From NCBI RefSeq assembly GCF_004339525.1, contig NZ_SMGE01000001.1:1240001-1304000 (forward strand): DNA of 64,000 nucleotides, in the 5' to 3' direction. Position 1 is the first letter of the stretch; every line of letters starts with the position of its first letter. The notes below the pieces were generated by a model. That model worked only from the letters and a program-made list of their open reading frames with translations. It made no database searches and was not told the origin of the DNA. The translations under genes were made by a program, and so were the position numbers. This document shows positions 32,303-40,354 of the stretch, piece after piece. This DNA comes from Flavobacterium sp. 90. GTDB taxonomy: Bacteria > Bacteroidota > Bacteroidia > Flavobacteriales > Flavobacteriaceae.

Positions 32303-32845
32303 ATGAGAAAACTCGAAAATAGCGAACTGGACAGAAAATCAATCGAAGATTTTAAAAAATCAGACAAAACACCTCTAATAATAGTGCTAGACGATATTCG
32401 TAGCTTACACAATATTGGATCTGTGTTTAGAACTTCTGACGCTTTTTTGGTCGAAAAAATAATCTTGTGCGGTATTACAGCAACTCCACCAAACAAAGAA
32501 ATTCATAAAACCGCTCTTGGCGCCACTGAAACCGTAGCATGGGAACATCACGAAAACGTTTTGGAAGTTATTGAAAATCTTAAAAAAGAAAATGTTATAA
32601 CGATGGCTATTGAGCAAGTTGAAAGCTCCGTTTTTCTTCAGGATTTCAAAGTAGAAAAAGATCAGAAATATGCATTGGTTTTTGGAAACGAAGTTTATGG
32701 TGTTGCTCAGGAAGCGGTTGCTATTTGTGATGGTTGTATTGAAATTCCGCAATTAGGAACCAAGCATTCTTTGAATATTGCTGTGAGTGCAGGAATTGTA
32801 GTTTGGGATTTATTCCAAAAACTAAACTGGCCTGCTAAAATCTAG
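32303..32845 (+). CDS. TrmH/SpoU-family RNA 2'-O-methyltransferase
   Basis: 180 aa. SPOUT knot motifs are present: motif 1 LDDIRSLHNIGSVFRTSDAF (N and R conserved), motif 2 LVFGNEVYGV, motif 3 CIEIPQLGTKHSLNIAVSAG. This compact form without an N-terminal domain is closest to TrmH/TrmL-like enzymes acting on tRNA with SAM; the exact nucleotide cannot be assigned. It is monocistronic. Confidence 0.9.
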   Translation: MRKLENSELDRKSIEDFKKSDKTPLIIVLDDIRSLHNIGSVFRTSDAFLVEKIILCGITATPPNKEIHKTALGATETVAWEHHENVLEVIENLKKENVITMAIEQVESSVFLQDFKVEKDQKYALVFGNEVYGVAQEAVAICDGCIEIPQLGTKHSLNIAVSAGIVVWDLFQKLNWPAKI

Positions 32846-32953
32846 AAGACAACTTCGAAGGAATTAGATTGTTATTTTATATTGAATTACACTTTTAAAT
32901 GTTAGAAATGTAAATATATTTTTTTATTATTATAAAATTGATACTTTTATAAA

Positions 32954-35929
32954 ATGAAAAATGTTAATTTCTTAAAAATATCTCTATTATTATTTTTATT
33001 ACTGTCAGGCTTTTTCGGGCACGCACAAGAAACTTTAATTCCTGATCCAAATTTTGAGCAAGCTTTAATAGATTTAAAAATTGATAACGGACCTATTGAC
33101 GGAAAAGTACTTACTTCTAGCGTGGTTGGATTACCTGTATTAAATGTTAGAGAGAAAAACATAACTGATTTAACCGGAATTCAGGATTTCTCCTCTTTAA
33201 AGATATTAGATTGTAGTAGTTCCAATATTTCCATTATAGATCTTTCTAAAAATACCGCTTTAACAGACTTGATTATGATTAACTGCGGATTAACTCATTT
33301 AGACATTTCTAAAAATGTTCTTCTGAAATATCTAAATCTCTTCAATAACCAATTCTCCACTTTAGATATTTCTAATAATACTGCTTTAGAAGTGCTCCAA
33401 CTTCAAAGAAACAAATTAAGCAGTTTAGACATTTCTCAAAACATTTTATTAAAAGAACTTGACTGCTCTGAAAATCAACTAGCCACCTTAGATGTTTTTA
33501 AAAATACCCTTTTAAACTATTTTTATTGTGATGAAAACAGATTGACCAGCCTTAACATTTCAACAAATACAGCTTTAATTAATTTTGGTTGCAATAAAAA
33601 TCAAATCACAACTCTAGATGTTTCAAAAAACACCCTCTTAAGAAGTATAGAATGCGATAGTAATAATTTATCGATTTTAGATGTTTCCAAAAATAATTCT
33701 TTGACCCGTTTTTTTTGCAGTAACAACCAATTACGTAATCTGAATTTAAAAAATGGAAAAAACACTGCGCTTACTGCTGTAGATTTTCTATCAAATTCAA
33801 ACCTCACTTGTATAGAAGTAGATAGTGAAAATTACTCTAACCTTAATTGGTCTACTTTCAAAGATGCTTCGGCTTCTTATTCAAACAATTGTAACAAAGC
33901 TGCAACAACAACAGCTCCTAAAATTACAGCAACAGACGATCAATTATATTGCCCGTTAACTTCTATAAAAATTGCGCCTTCTGTTACAATTACTCATGAT
34001 CCTGCAGAACCCGGAACACAAGCTGCTTATATTCAGATTTCTTCAGGCTATATTAATGGTCAGGACAAAATAGAAATTCTAAATCCTGCCGCACATCCAA
34101 CAATTGTACAAGCTTGGTATCCTCTTGAAGGAAAATTAGTTTTATCAAGTCCAACTGGAGGAAACGTTCCATATTCTGAATTAGAAGCGGCTATTAAAGA
34201 TGTTGTTTTTTCGAATTCTTCGGCTACAGCTTCAGGTACAAGAACTTTCTCCATAACAATTGGTCAGGCAAATTACCTGCCTTCTACCAAACATTTTTAT
34301 TTGTATGTTCCAAGTATTGGTATTTCGTGGTCATCTGCAAAAACCGCTGCCGAAAATAGTACTTATTACGGTCTTAAAGGATATCTTGCAACGCTATTAT
34401 CTGATGATGAAGCTAAGTTATGTGGCGAACAAGCATCAGGAACCGGATGGATTGGCGGAAGTGATTCCGAAACGGAAGGTATTTGGAAATGGGTAACCGG
34501 ACCTGAAGCAGGAACTATTTTCTGGAATGGTACCGCAAATGGCTCTACTCCAAATTTTGCTTTTTGGAATACTGGAGAACCAAATCAACAAGGTGATGAA
34601 GATTATGCTCACATTACGCAACCTGGAGTTGGAATACGAGGTTCGTGGAACGACTTATCAAATACTGGTGATACAAGTGGCGACTATCAACCTAAAGGTT
34701 ATATTGTAGAATATGGCGGTTCACCTGGCGAAGTACCACTAGAAATTGCTGCAAGTACAAAAATAACGATTCCGGTTGCAACACCTGCAGCAAACCCACC
34801 AGCGGCTTGTGATTCAGGAACTTTTACTTTTACTACTACAGCAACAACAGGAGCAACAATTAGTTGGTACGCAACAGCCACAGGCGGAACTGCATTGGCA
34901 ACAGGAAATTCTTTTACAACATCTACAATAACTTCAACTACAACTTACTATGTAGATGCAGGTTGCGAATCAAATCGAAAAGCTGTTACAGCAACAGTTA
35001 ACACAACACCAGCAACGCCTATTGCCGAAAAACCTTTCTATACTAATTGCGGTCCGGGATCTGTAACAATTGAGGCAAGTACAAATATTGGTTTCATCAA
35101 TTGGTACGCAACATTAACTGGCGGTACAAGTTTATTTACCGGAAATAGTTTTACAACTCCTGTAATCTCAACAAATACCACTTATTATGCTGAAGCAGCA
35201 AATAATGGTTGCATCAATAACACTCGTATTCCTATAGAGATCAAAATCTATACGCCACCTGTAGTTACTGATGAAACTAAAATATTATGTCAAAATCAAA
35301 AAGTCAATCTTGATGCAGGAATCGCAGGAATGTCTTACAAATGGAGCAATGGCAAAACTGATCAGATAATTACAATTACAACTCCCGGAACATATACTGT
35401 TGATGTTATAAGTCCGGATCCGGAAAACTGTACAAGTCGAAAAACAATTATCGTAAACGAACATCTCATTCCTAAAATCTCACGAGTTGATGTTAACGGA
35501 ACACGCGTTGTTATTTATCTTACTAAAGACGCAGATTATTATGAATATTCAGTTGATGGATTAACTTTTCAGGACTCGAATGTTTTCTATGATGTTTCTG
35601 CGGGATTAAAAACTGCTTTTGTTCAGGAAAAAAATGGCTGTGGAGGCGATACTTTCAAATTTGTTGTAATTACTTTTCCTGAATTTTTCACTCCAAACAA
35701 TGATTCTTTTAATGATTCATGGGTTGTTGACGGAATCGAAAATTATCCGCAAGCTCAAATAACAATTTTTGATCGATACGGAAAACTTGTCGCACAGCTA
35801 AATGGCTCTAAAATGAGTTGGGACGGAACTTTAGACAAAAATCCTCTACCGGCTTCTGATTATTGGTATGCGATGAAAATCGATAATGATCATCCTGTTT
35901 TAAGAGGTCATTTTTCGCTCAAGAGATAA
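32954..35929 (+). CDS. Type IX-secreted LRR/C-type-lectin mosaic surface protein
   Basis: 991 aa. Signal peptide to ~24. Residues ~80-285 are about ten leucine-rich repeats of ~21 residues (LDISKNTALTDL pattern). Residues ~330-445 look like a cadherin/beta-sandwich unit. Residues ~448-590 form a C-type-lectin-like domain (GYLATLLSDDEAKL, GWIGGSDSETEGIWKWVTG, NTGEPNQQGDEDYAHI, GSWNDLS). Two similar Ig-like CHU repeats follow (~610-685 and 688-767, both with WYATxTGGT). The end (~905-991, FFTPNNDSFNDSW and WDGTLDKNPLPASDYWY) is the type B sorting domain of type IX secretion. It is probably a cell-surface or released adhesin; the ligand is unknown. Confidence 0.9.
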   Translation: MKNVNFLKISLLLFLLLSGFFGHAQETLIPDPNFEQALIDLKIDNGPIDGKVLTSSVVGLPVLNVREKNITDLTGIQDFSSLKILDCSSSNISIIDLSKNTALTDLIMINCGLTHLDISKNVLLKYLNLFNNQFSTLDISNNTALEVLQLQRNKLSSLDISQNILLKELDCSENQLATLDVFKNTLLNYFYCDENRLTSLNISTNTALINFGCNKNQITTLDVSKNTLLRSIECDSNNLSILDVSKNNSLTRFFCSNNQLRNLNLKNGKNTALTAVDFLSNSNLTCIEVDSENYSNLNWSTFKDASASYSNNCNKAATTTAPKITATDDQLYCPLTSIKIAPSVTITHDPAEPGTQAAYIQISSGYINGQDKIEILNPAAHPTIVQAWYPLEGKLVLSSPTGGNVPYSELEAAIKDVVFSNSSATASGTRTFSITIGQANYLPSTKHFYLYVPSIGISWSSAKTAAENSTYYGLKGYLATLLSDDEAKLCGEQASGTGWIGGSDSETEGIWKWVTGPEAGTIFWNGTANGSTPNFAFWNTGEPNQQGDEDYAHITQPGVGIRGSWNDLSNTGDTSGDYQPKGYIVEYGGSPGEVPLEIAASTKITIPVATPAANPPAACDSGTFTFTTTATTGATISWYATATGGTALATGNSFTTSTITSTTTYYVDAGCESNRKAVTATVNTTPATPIAEKPFYTNCGPGSVTIEASTNIGFINWYATLTGGTSLFTGNSFTTPVISTNTTYYAEAANNGCINNTRIPIEIKIYTPPVVTDETKILCQNQKVNLDAGIAGMSYKWSNGKTDQIITITTPGTYTVDVISPDPENCTSRKTIIVNEHLIPKISRVDVNGTRVVIYLTKDADYYEYSVDGLTFQDSNVFYDVSAGLKTAFVQEKNGCGGDTFKFVVITFPEFFTPNNDSFNDSWVVDGIENYPQAQITIFDRYGKLVAQLNGSKMSWDGTLDKNPLPASDYWYAMKIDNDHPVLRGHFSLKR

Positions 35930-35930
35930 C

Positions 35931-36051
35931 TTTAATTAGATAATGTGACAATTAGAAAATGAGATAATTATTGCTGCGATTATTTTTTCATAAAGATAAA
36001 CAATTGTCTAATTATCTAATTGACACATTGCCACATTATCTAATTGACACA
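35931..36051. repeat. Inverted array of AATTAGATAATGTG words
   Basis: TAATTAGATAATGTGACAAT on the left is repeated twice in reverse complement on the right (36006-36049). It fills the gap between convergent genes, from the stop codon of one to the stop codon of the other, and may act as their bidirectional terminator. Confidence 0.72.
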
Positions 36052-37185
36052 TTAACCAATTTTCTTCTTGATTTCATCTAAAATAAAAAGATAATCTTCG
36101 TGTTTTTTTACAAAATCGCGTTCGGAAACATCGATAATCAAAACATTCAGATCCGTTTGAGATTTAATATAATCTAAATAACCGTTGTTGATTTTATCAA
36201 GGTAATCTGCGGAGATATTTTGTTCGTAATTGCGTCCTCTTTTCTTGATGTTTTCAAGCAAACGCCCTGAATTCTGATACAAATAAACGTATAGATCAGG
36301 TTTTGGCATTTCTTTATAAATAATATCGAATAAGTTTCGATACAAACGGTATTCATCTTCTGCAAGTGTAATCTTGGCAAAAATCAAGGATTTAAAAATA
36401 TGATAATCGGCAACGATGAAATCTTTGAATAAATCAAATTGTGCCAAATCATCTGATAATTGCTGATAACGATCTGCCAGAAAAGACATTTCTAATGGAA
36501 AAGCATATCGGTTTTGATCTTTGTAGAATTTTGGCAAAAAAGGATTATCTGCAAAACGTTCTAAAACGGTTTTAGCATTAAAATCTTCTGAAATTTTATG
36601 CGCCAAAGTAGTTTTTCCCGCACCAATATTTCCTTCAAAAGCGATATAATTAAAGTTTTCTAAAGGAATTTCTCTTAGCGGATTTTCTAAATCCTGAACA
36701 ATTGTACAAACGCTATCGTCTGGCGAAATAGCAACTAATTCTGAAATAGATTTTTGAGAAACAGGATGTCTCCAATCCAGTTTTAAATCCTGCATTGGCA
36801 ATAAAACAAAATTTCTGTTTTGCATTTGCGGATGCGGAATCTGAAGTTTTTCGGACTCAATAATTTCATCGTCAAAAGTTATCAAATCAATGTCAATTAT
36901 TCGGGATTGATACCCTTCCTGATTAGATCGGATTCTTCCTAATTGTTTTTCGATTTTTAAAACCTGATTCAGTATTTTTTGTGCAGATGAATTACTGTGC
37001 AAAACCAATGCACAATTATAAAAAGCATCACTTTCAAATCCCCACGCCGGAGTTTCGTATAGTCTTGAAACCCTGATTACAGTGCCAACTTCCTGATGTA
37101 TTAAAGCGATACAACTTGTGATGTTTGCTAATCTGTCTCCCTGATTACTGCCTATAGATAGTGTGATTTGATGCTGTGATTTCAT
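36052..37185 (-). CDS. folK: Fusion of HPPK (FolK) and deoxynucleoside kinase
   Basis: 377 aa. Residues 1-~160 are 6-hydroxymethyl-7,8-dihydropterin pyrophosphokinase: SIGSNQGDRLANI, YETPAWGF, and SRIIDIDLITFDD with the Mg-binding Asp98 and Asp100. Residues ~178-377 are a deoxynucleoside kinase: P-loop EGNIGAGKTT (Lys191), NPFLPKFYKD, and the lid KRGRNYEQNI. The first half makes a folate precursor and the second phosphorylates a deoxynucleoside (deoxyadenosine kinase activity has been reported for such Bacteroidota enzymes, from memory). The fusion is normal in this phylum, not an assembly error. Confidence 0.92.
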   Translation of the reverse strand: MKSQHQITLSIGSNQGDRLANITSCIALIHQEVGTVIRVSRLYETPAWGFESDAFYNCALVLHSNSSAQKILNQVLKIEKQLGRIRSNQEGYQSRIIDIDLITFDDEIIESEKLQIPHPQMQNRNFVLLPMQDLKLDWRHPVSQKSISELVAISPDDSVCTIVQDLENPLREIPLENFNYIAFEGNIGAGKTTLAHKISEDFNAKTVLERFADNPFLPKFYKDQNRYAFPLEMSFLADRYQQLSDDLAQFDLFKDFIVADYHIFKSLIFAKITLAEDEYRLYRNLFDIIYKEMPKPDLYVYLYQNSGRLLENIKKRGRNYEQNISADYLDKINNGYLDYIKSQTDLNVLIIDVSERDFVKKHEDYLFILDEIKKKIG

Positions 37186-37414
37186 AATTAATGCAAATTA
37201 ACTAAAACTATTTTAGAATTAAGTACATTATTTGACTCAAGAATCAGAAGTTTTCAAGAAAAGAAAACTCTTTGTTGATCGTTTCTTTTATCTAAATTAA
37301 TATAAAAAACAATCATTATCTTACAAAATAAAGTATCTTTATTTACAGGATTCAAAAGTTGAAATAATACAAATATTTGATAATTGAGCTATAAGGATTA
37401 AATTCTATTTAGAT

Positions 37415-37422
37415 TATATTTG
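37415..37422 (+). promoter_or_regulatory. Putative -7 promoter element of sppA
   Basis: TATATTTG matches TAnnTTTG, 45 nt before the start codon. Confidence 0.55.
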
Positions 37423-37466
37423 TAACAAACCAACCTTTTTTACTACTTATTAAAAAAAATATACTT

Positions 37467-39224
37467 ATGAAGTTTTTAGGAAATGTAATTGCCACAGTTA
37501 TTGGTATTTTTGTATTTATTATGCTCTTCTTTTTTGGCGTAATTCTAATTGGGACGATTTTTGGCGGAGAGGATTCTGTTTCTGTTAAGGGTGATTCTGT
37601 TATAGAATTAGATTTAAAACAAATTCAAAATGATTACGCCGGAAAATACAAAGATCCTTGGATAACTGTTTTTTCGGATAAAAAAGGAATCGGTTTAACC
37701 GATGTTATCAACGCTATCGAAGCAGCAAAAACGGATGATAACATTAAAGGAATTTCTATTTTAAATGATCAGTCTTCTTTAGGATTGGCGCAATATAAAG
37801 ATTTGAGAAATGCACTCGAAAGTTTCAAAAAATCAGGAAAATTTGTTTGGGCATATGCCAATACGTATTCTCAAAAAGAATATTATTTAAACTCGGTTGC
37901 AAATACTGTTTATTTGAATCCTGCGGGAGATTTAGACTTCAAAGGACTTTCATCTGAAGTAATGTTCTTTAAAGATTTTCAGGATAAATCAGGTATTCAT
38001 ATGGAAGTGATTCGTCACGGAAAATACAAAAGTGCCGTTGAGCCTTTCTTAGAAAACAAAATGAGCGATGCTAACAGAGAACAAGTTACAGCATTATTAA
38101 ACTCAATCTGGACAACGGTTACAAATGATATTTCGAAAAGCAGAAATATTCCTGTTGCTAAATTAAACGAAATCGCAAATGGTTTGCTTGCCAGAACTCC
38201 GGAAATGGCAAAAGCGCAACATTTAGTAGATATTGTTGCTTATGAAGATGTATATCACAATGCGATTAAAAAGGCATTGAAAGTAACCGGAGACGATGAT
38301 TACAACAAAATTTCAATCTCAGATTATACGCAAAACAACATCACAACAGCTTTGACGAATACCGCAACAGATCAAATCGCAATTATTTACGCTCAAGGCG
38401 AAATACAAAGCGGTGAAGGAGATGTGACTGTAATTGGTGAAGGTTCAATGCGTCGTTCGTTGCAGGAAGCCAGAAAAAATGAAGATGTAAAAGCTATCGT
38501 TCTTAGAATTGATAGTCCGGGCGGAAGCGCTCTGACTTCTGATTTGATCTGGAGAGAAATCGAAATCACTAAAAAAGTAAAACCGGTTGTCGTTTCAATG
38601 GGTAATTATGCTGCTTCGGGAGGATATTACATTGCTTGTAACGCTAACAAAATTTTTGCCGAAAACAATACTATTACGGGTTCTATTGGCGTATTTGGTA
38701 TCTTGCCTAACTTTAGCCCTTTGGCAACTAAATTAGGAATCAATACAGAACAAGTAAAAACACACGAAAACTCAGCTAATTATAGTCCGTTTGTGCCAAT
38801 TGACGAGAAATTTAAAGCTTTTACATTAGAAGGAGTTGAAAACATCTACAATACTTTTGTAACGCATGTGGCTCAAGGCCGAAAAATGACTTTTGCGCAA
38901 GTAGACGCTATCGCACAAGGAAGAGTCTGGTCAGGAACTGAGGCTTTAAAAATTGGTTTGGTTGACAAAATTGGAGGCTTAAATGATGCTATTGCTGAGG
39001 CTGCAAAAATTGCTAAAGTAAAAACATACAGCACTCAAAACTATCCTGAATATGATAAAACATTCAATGATTTACTTTCAAATCTGCCTTTTGCACAATC
39101 GAAAGAAGCTTTTATAAAAGAAGAAATCGGAGAAGAAAACTACCAACTTATCGAACAGGTAAAAAGATTTCAAAATCAAAAAGGTGTTCAGGCAATCCTT
39201 CCTTTTGGGTTAAACATCAAATAA
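37467..39224 (+). CDS. sppA: Signal peptide peptidase SppA, 67K type
   Basis: 585 aa, the long two-domain form. A single N-terminal membrane helix (~5-30) is followed by two ClpP-fold halves. The lysine of the dyad lies in the N-terminal half (RHGKYKSAVEPFLENK) and the serine in the C-terminal half (SMGNYAASGGYYIACNANK), as in E. coli SppA. It degrades cleaved signal peptides in the membrane. The next gene begins 9 nt downstream, so the two are cotranscribed. Confidence 0.93.
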   Translation: MKFLGNVIATVIGIFVFIMLFFFGVILIGTIFGGEDSVSVKGDSVIELDLKQIQNDYAGKYKDPWITVFSDKKGIGLTDVINAIEAAKTDDNIKGISILNDQSSLGLAQYKDLRNALESFKKSGKFVWAYANTYSQKEYYLNSVANTVYLNPAGDLDFKGLSSEVMFFKDFQDKSGIHMEVIRHGKYKSAVEPFLENKMSDANREQVTALLNSIWTTVTNDISKSRNIPVAKLNEIANGLLARTPEMAKAQHLVDIVAYEDVYHNAIKKALKVTGDDDYNKISISDYTQNNITTALTNTATDQIAIIYAQGEIQSGEGDVTVIGEGSMRRSLQEARKNEDVKAIVLRIDSPGGSALTSDLIWREIEITKKVKPVVVSMGNYAASGGYYIACNANKIFAENNTITGSIGVFGILPNFSPLATKLGINTEQVKTHENSANYSPFVPIDEKFKAFTLEGVENIYNTFVTHVAQGRKMTFAQVDAIAQGRVWSGTEALKIGLVDKIGGLNDAIAEAAKIAKVKTYSTQNYPEYDKTFNDLLSNLPFAQSKEAFIKEEIGEENYQLIEQVKRFQNQKGVQAILPFGLNIK

Positions 39225-39233
39225 TTTAAATAG

Positions 39234-40181
39234 ATGAAAAATATAGTTCTTCTGCTTACTATTTTCTTTTTGAGCTTTGTAAATGCTCAGGATAAAAAAC
39301 AAGATACCTATAAAGAGTCTAGTGTAATTTTAAAAATTAACAACGATCAGCTTTTTGGTACTTTGACCGTTCCTGATTTAACGAAGAAATATCCTGTTGC
39401 CTTAATAATTGCAGGTTCAGGACCAACAGACAGAGACGGAAATAATCCGATGATGAAAAACAATTCGCTAAAAATGCTGGCGGAAGCTCTCGCAAAAAAC
39501 GGAATTGCATCATTAAGATATGACAAAAGAGGAATTGGTGAAAGTAAAGCTTCTGCAATATCTGAATCTAGTTTAGTTTTTGAAAATTATACCGAAGATG
39601 CCAAAAGCTGGATTAATTTCCTGAAACAAGACAAACGTTTTTCGCAATTAGTAATCATTGGACATAGCGAAGGTTCTTTAATAGGAATGATTGCGGGCGC
39701 AAAAGCAAATAAGTTTATTTCTATTGCCGGAGCCGGAGATTCAGCAGATAAAATCATAAAGACACAAATTGCAAGCAAATCAAACAAGCAAATTGAAGAC
39801 ATGACTTTCCCAATTATCGATAGTTTAAAAACTGGAAATACGGTTAAAAAAGTTGATCCAATGCTAAATTCACTTTTCAGATCAAGCATTCAGCCGTATT
39901 TAATTTCCTGGTTTAAATACAATCCACAAACAGAAATCACAAAACTGAACGTTCCTATTTTGATTCTGCAAGGAAACAACGATTTGCAAGTCACAGTACA
40001 AGATGCTGAAAACTTATCCAAGTCTAACAAAAATGCCGAATTACTGATCGTCGATAAAATGAATCACATCATGAAAATTATCGACGGCGACAAACAGGCA
40101 AATTTAGAAAGTTATAATAACGCCACTTTACCAATTTCAGAAGTTATGATTAATAAGATTGTTTCTTTTATTCTGAAGTAA
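39234..40181 (+). CDS. Exported alpha/beta hydrolase
   Basis: 315 aa. Signal peptide 1-18 (ending FVNAQ). The hydrolase core shows VALIIAGSGPTDRDGN (oxyanion region), the nucleophile elbow GHSEGS, and LILQGNNDLQVT and MNHIMKI for the acid and histidine. It resembles periplasmic serine hydrolases of the dienelactone hydrolase/BAAT type; the substrate is unknown. It is 9 nt after sppA and ends at a strong terminator. Confidence 0.85.
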   Translation: MKNIVLLLTIFFLSFVNAQDKKQDTYKESSVILKINNDQLFGTLTVPDLTKKYPVALIIAGSGPTDRDGNNPMMKNNSLKMLAEALAKNGIASLRYDKRGIGESKASAISESSLVFENYTEDAKSWINFLKQDKRFSQLVIIGHSEGSLIGMIAGAKANKFISIAGAGDSADKIIKTQIASKSNKQIEDMTFPIIDSLKTGNTVKKVDPMLNSLFRSSIQPYLISWFKYNPQTEITKLNVPILILQGNNDLQVTVQDAENLSKSNKNAELLIVDKMNHIMKIIDGDKQANLESYNNATLPISEVMINKIVSFILK

Positions 40182-40199
40182 TTAAAATAATAAAAACCA

Positions 40200-40236
40200 A
40201 AATCCGTTTGAATATATAGTCAAACGGATTTTTTTA
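40200..40236 (+). terminator. Intrinsic terminator of the sppA operon
   Basis: AAATCCGTTTGA pairs with TCAAACGGATTT, followed by T residues. Confidence 0.88.
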
Positions 40237-40305
40237 TTTCAACTAATAAAGTAAAATTCTTACAGTTTTTAAGAAAACTTTATCGCAGAACTAAATCAAA
40301 AAAGC

Positions 40306-40313
40306 TATTTTTG
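40306..40313 (+). promoter_or_regulatory. Putative -7 promoter element of the AsmA gene
   Basis: TATTTTTG matches TAnnTTTG, 42 nt before the start codon. Confidence 0.5.
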
Positions 40314-40354
40314 CAACAGTTAAATATTCATATTAAATCCTCAAATCTATAAAT

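Noticed and set aside
32405..32752. Antisense coding frame over the SpoU methyltransferase gene
   Set aside because: It is a shadow of a well-supported gene, with low-complexity phenylalanine/asparagine composition.
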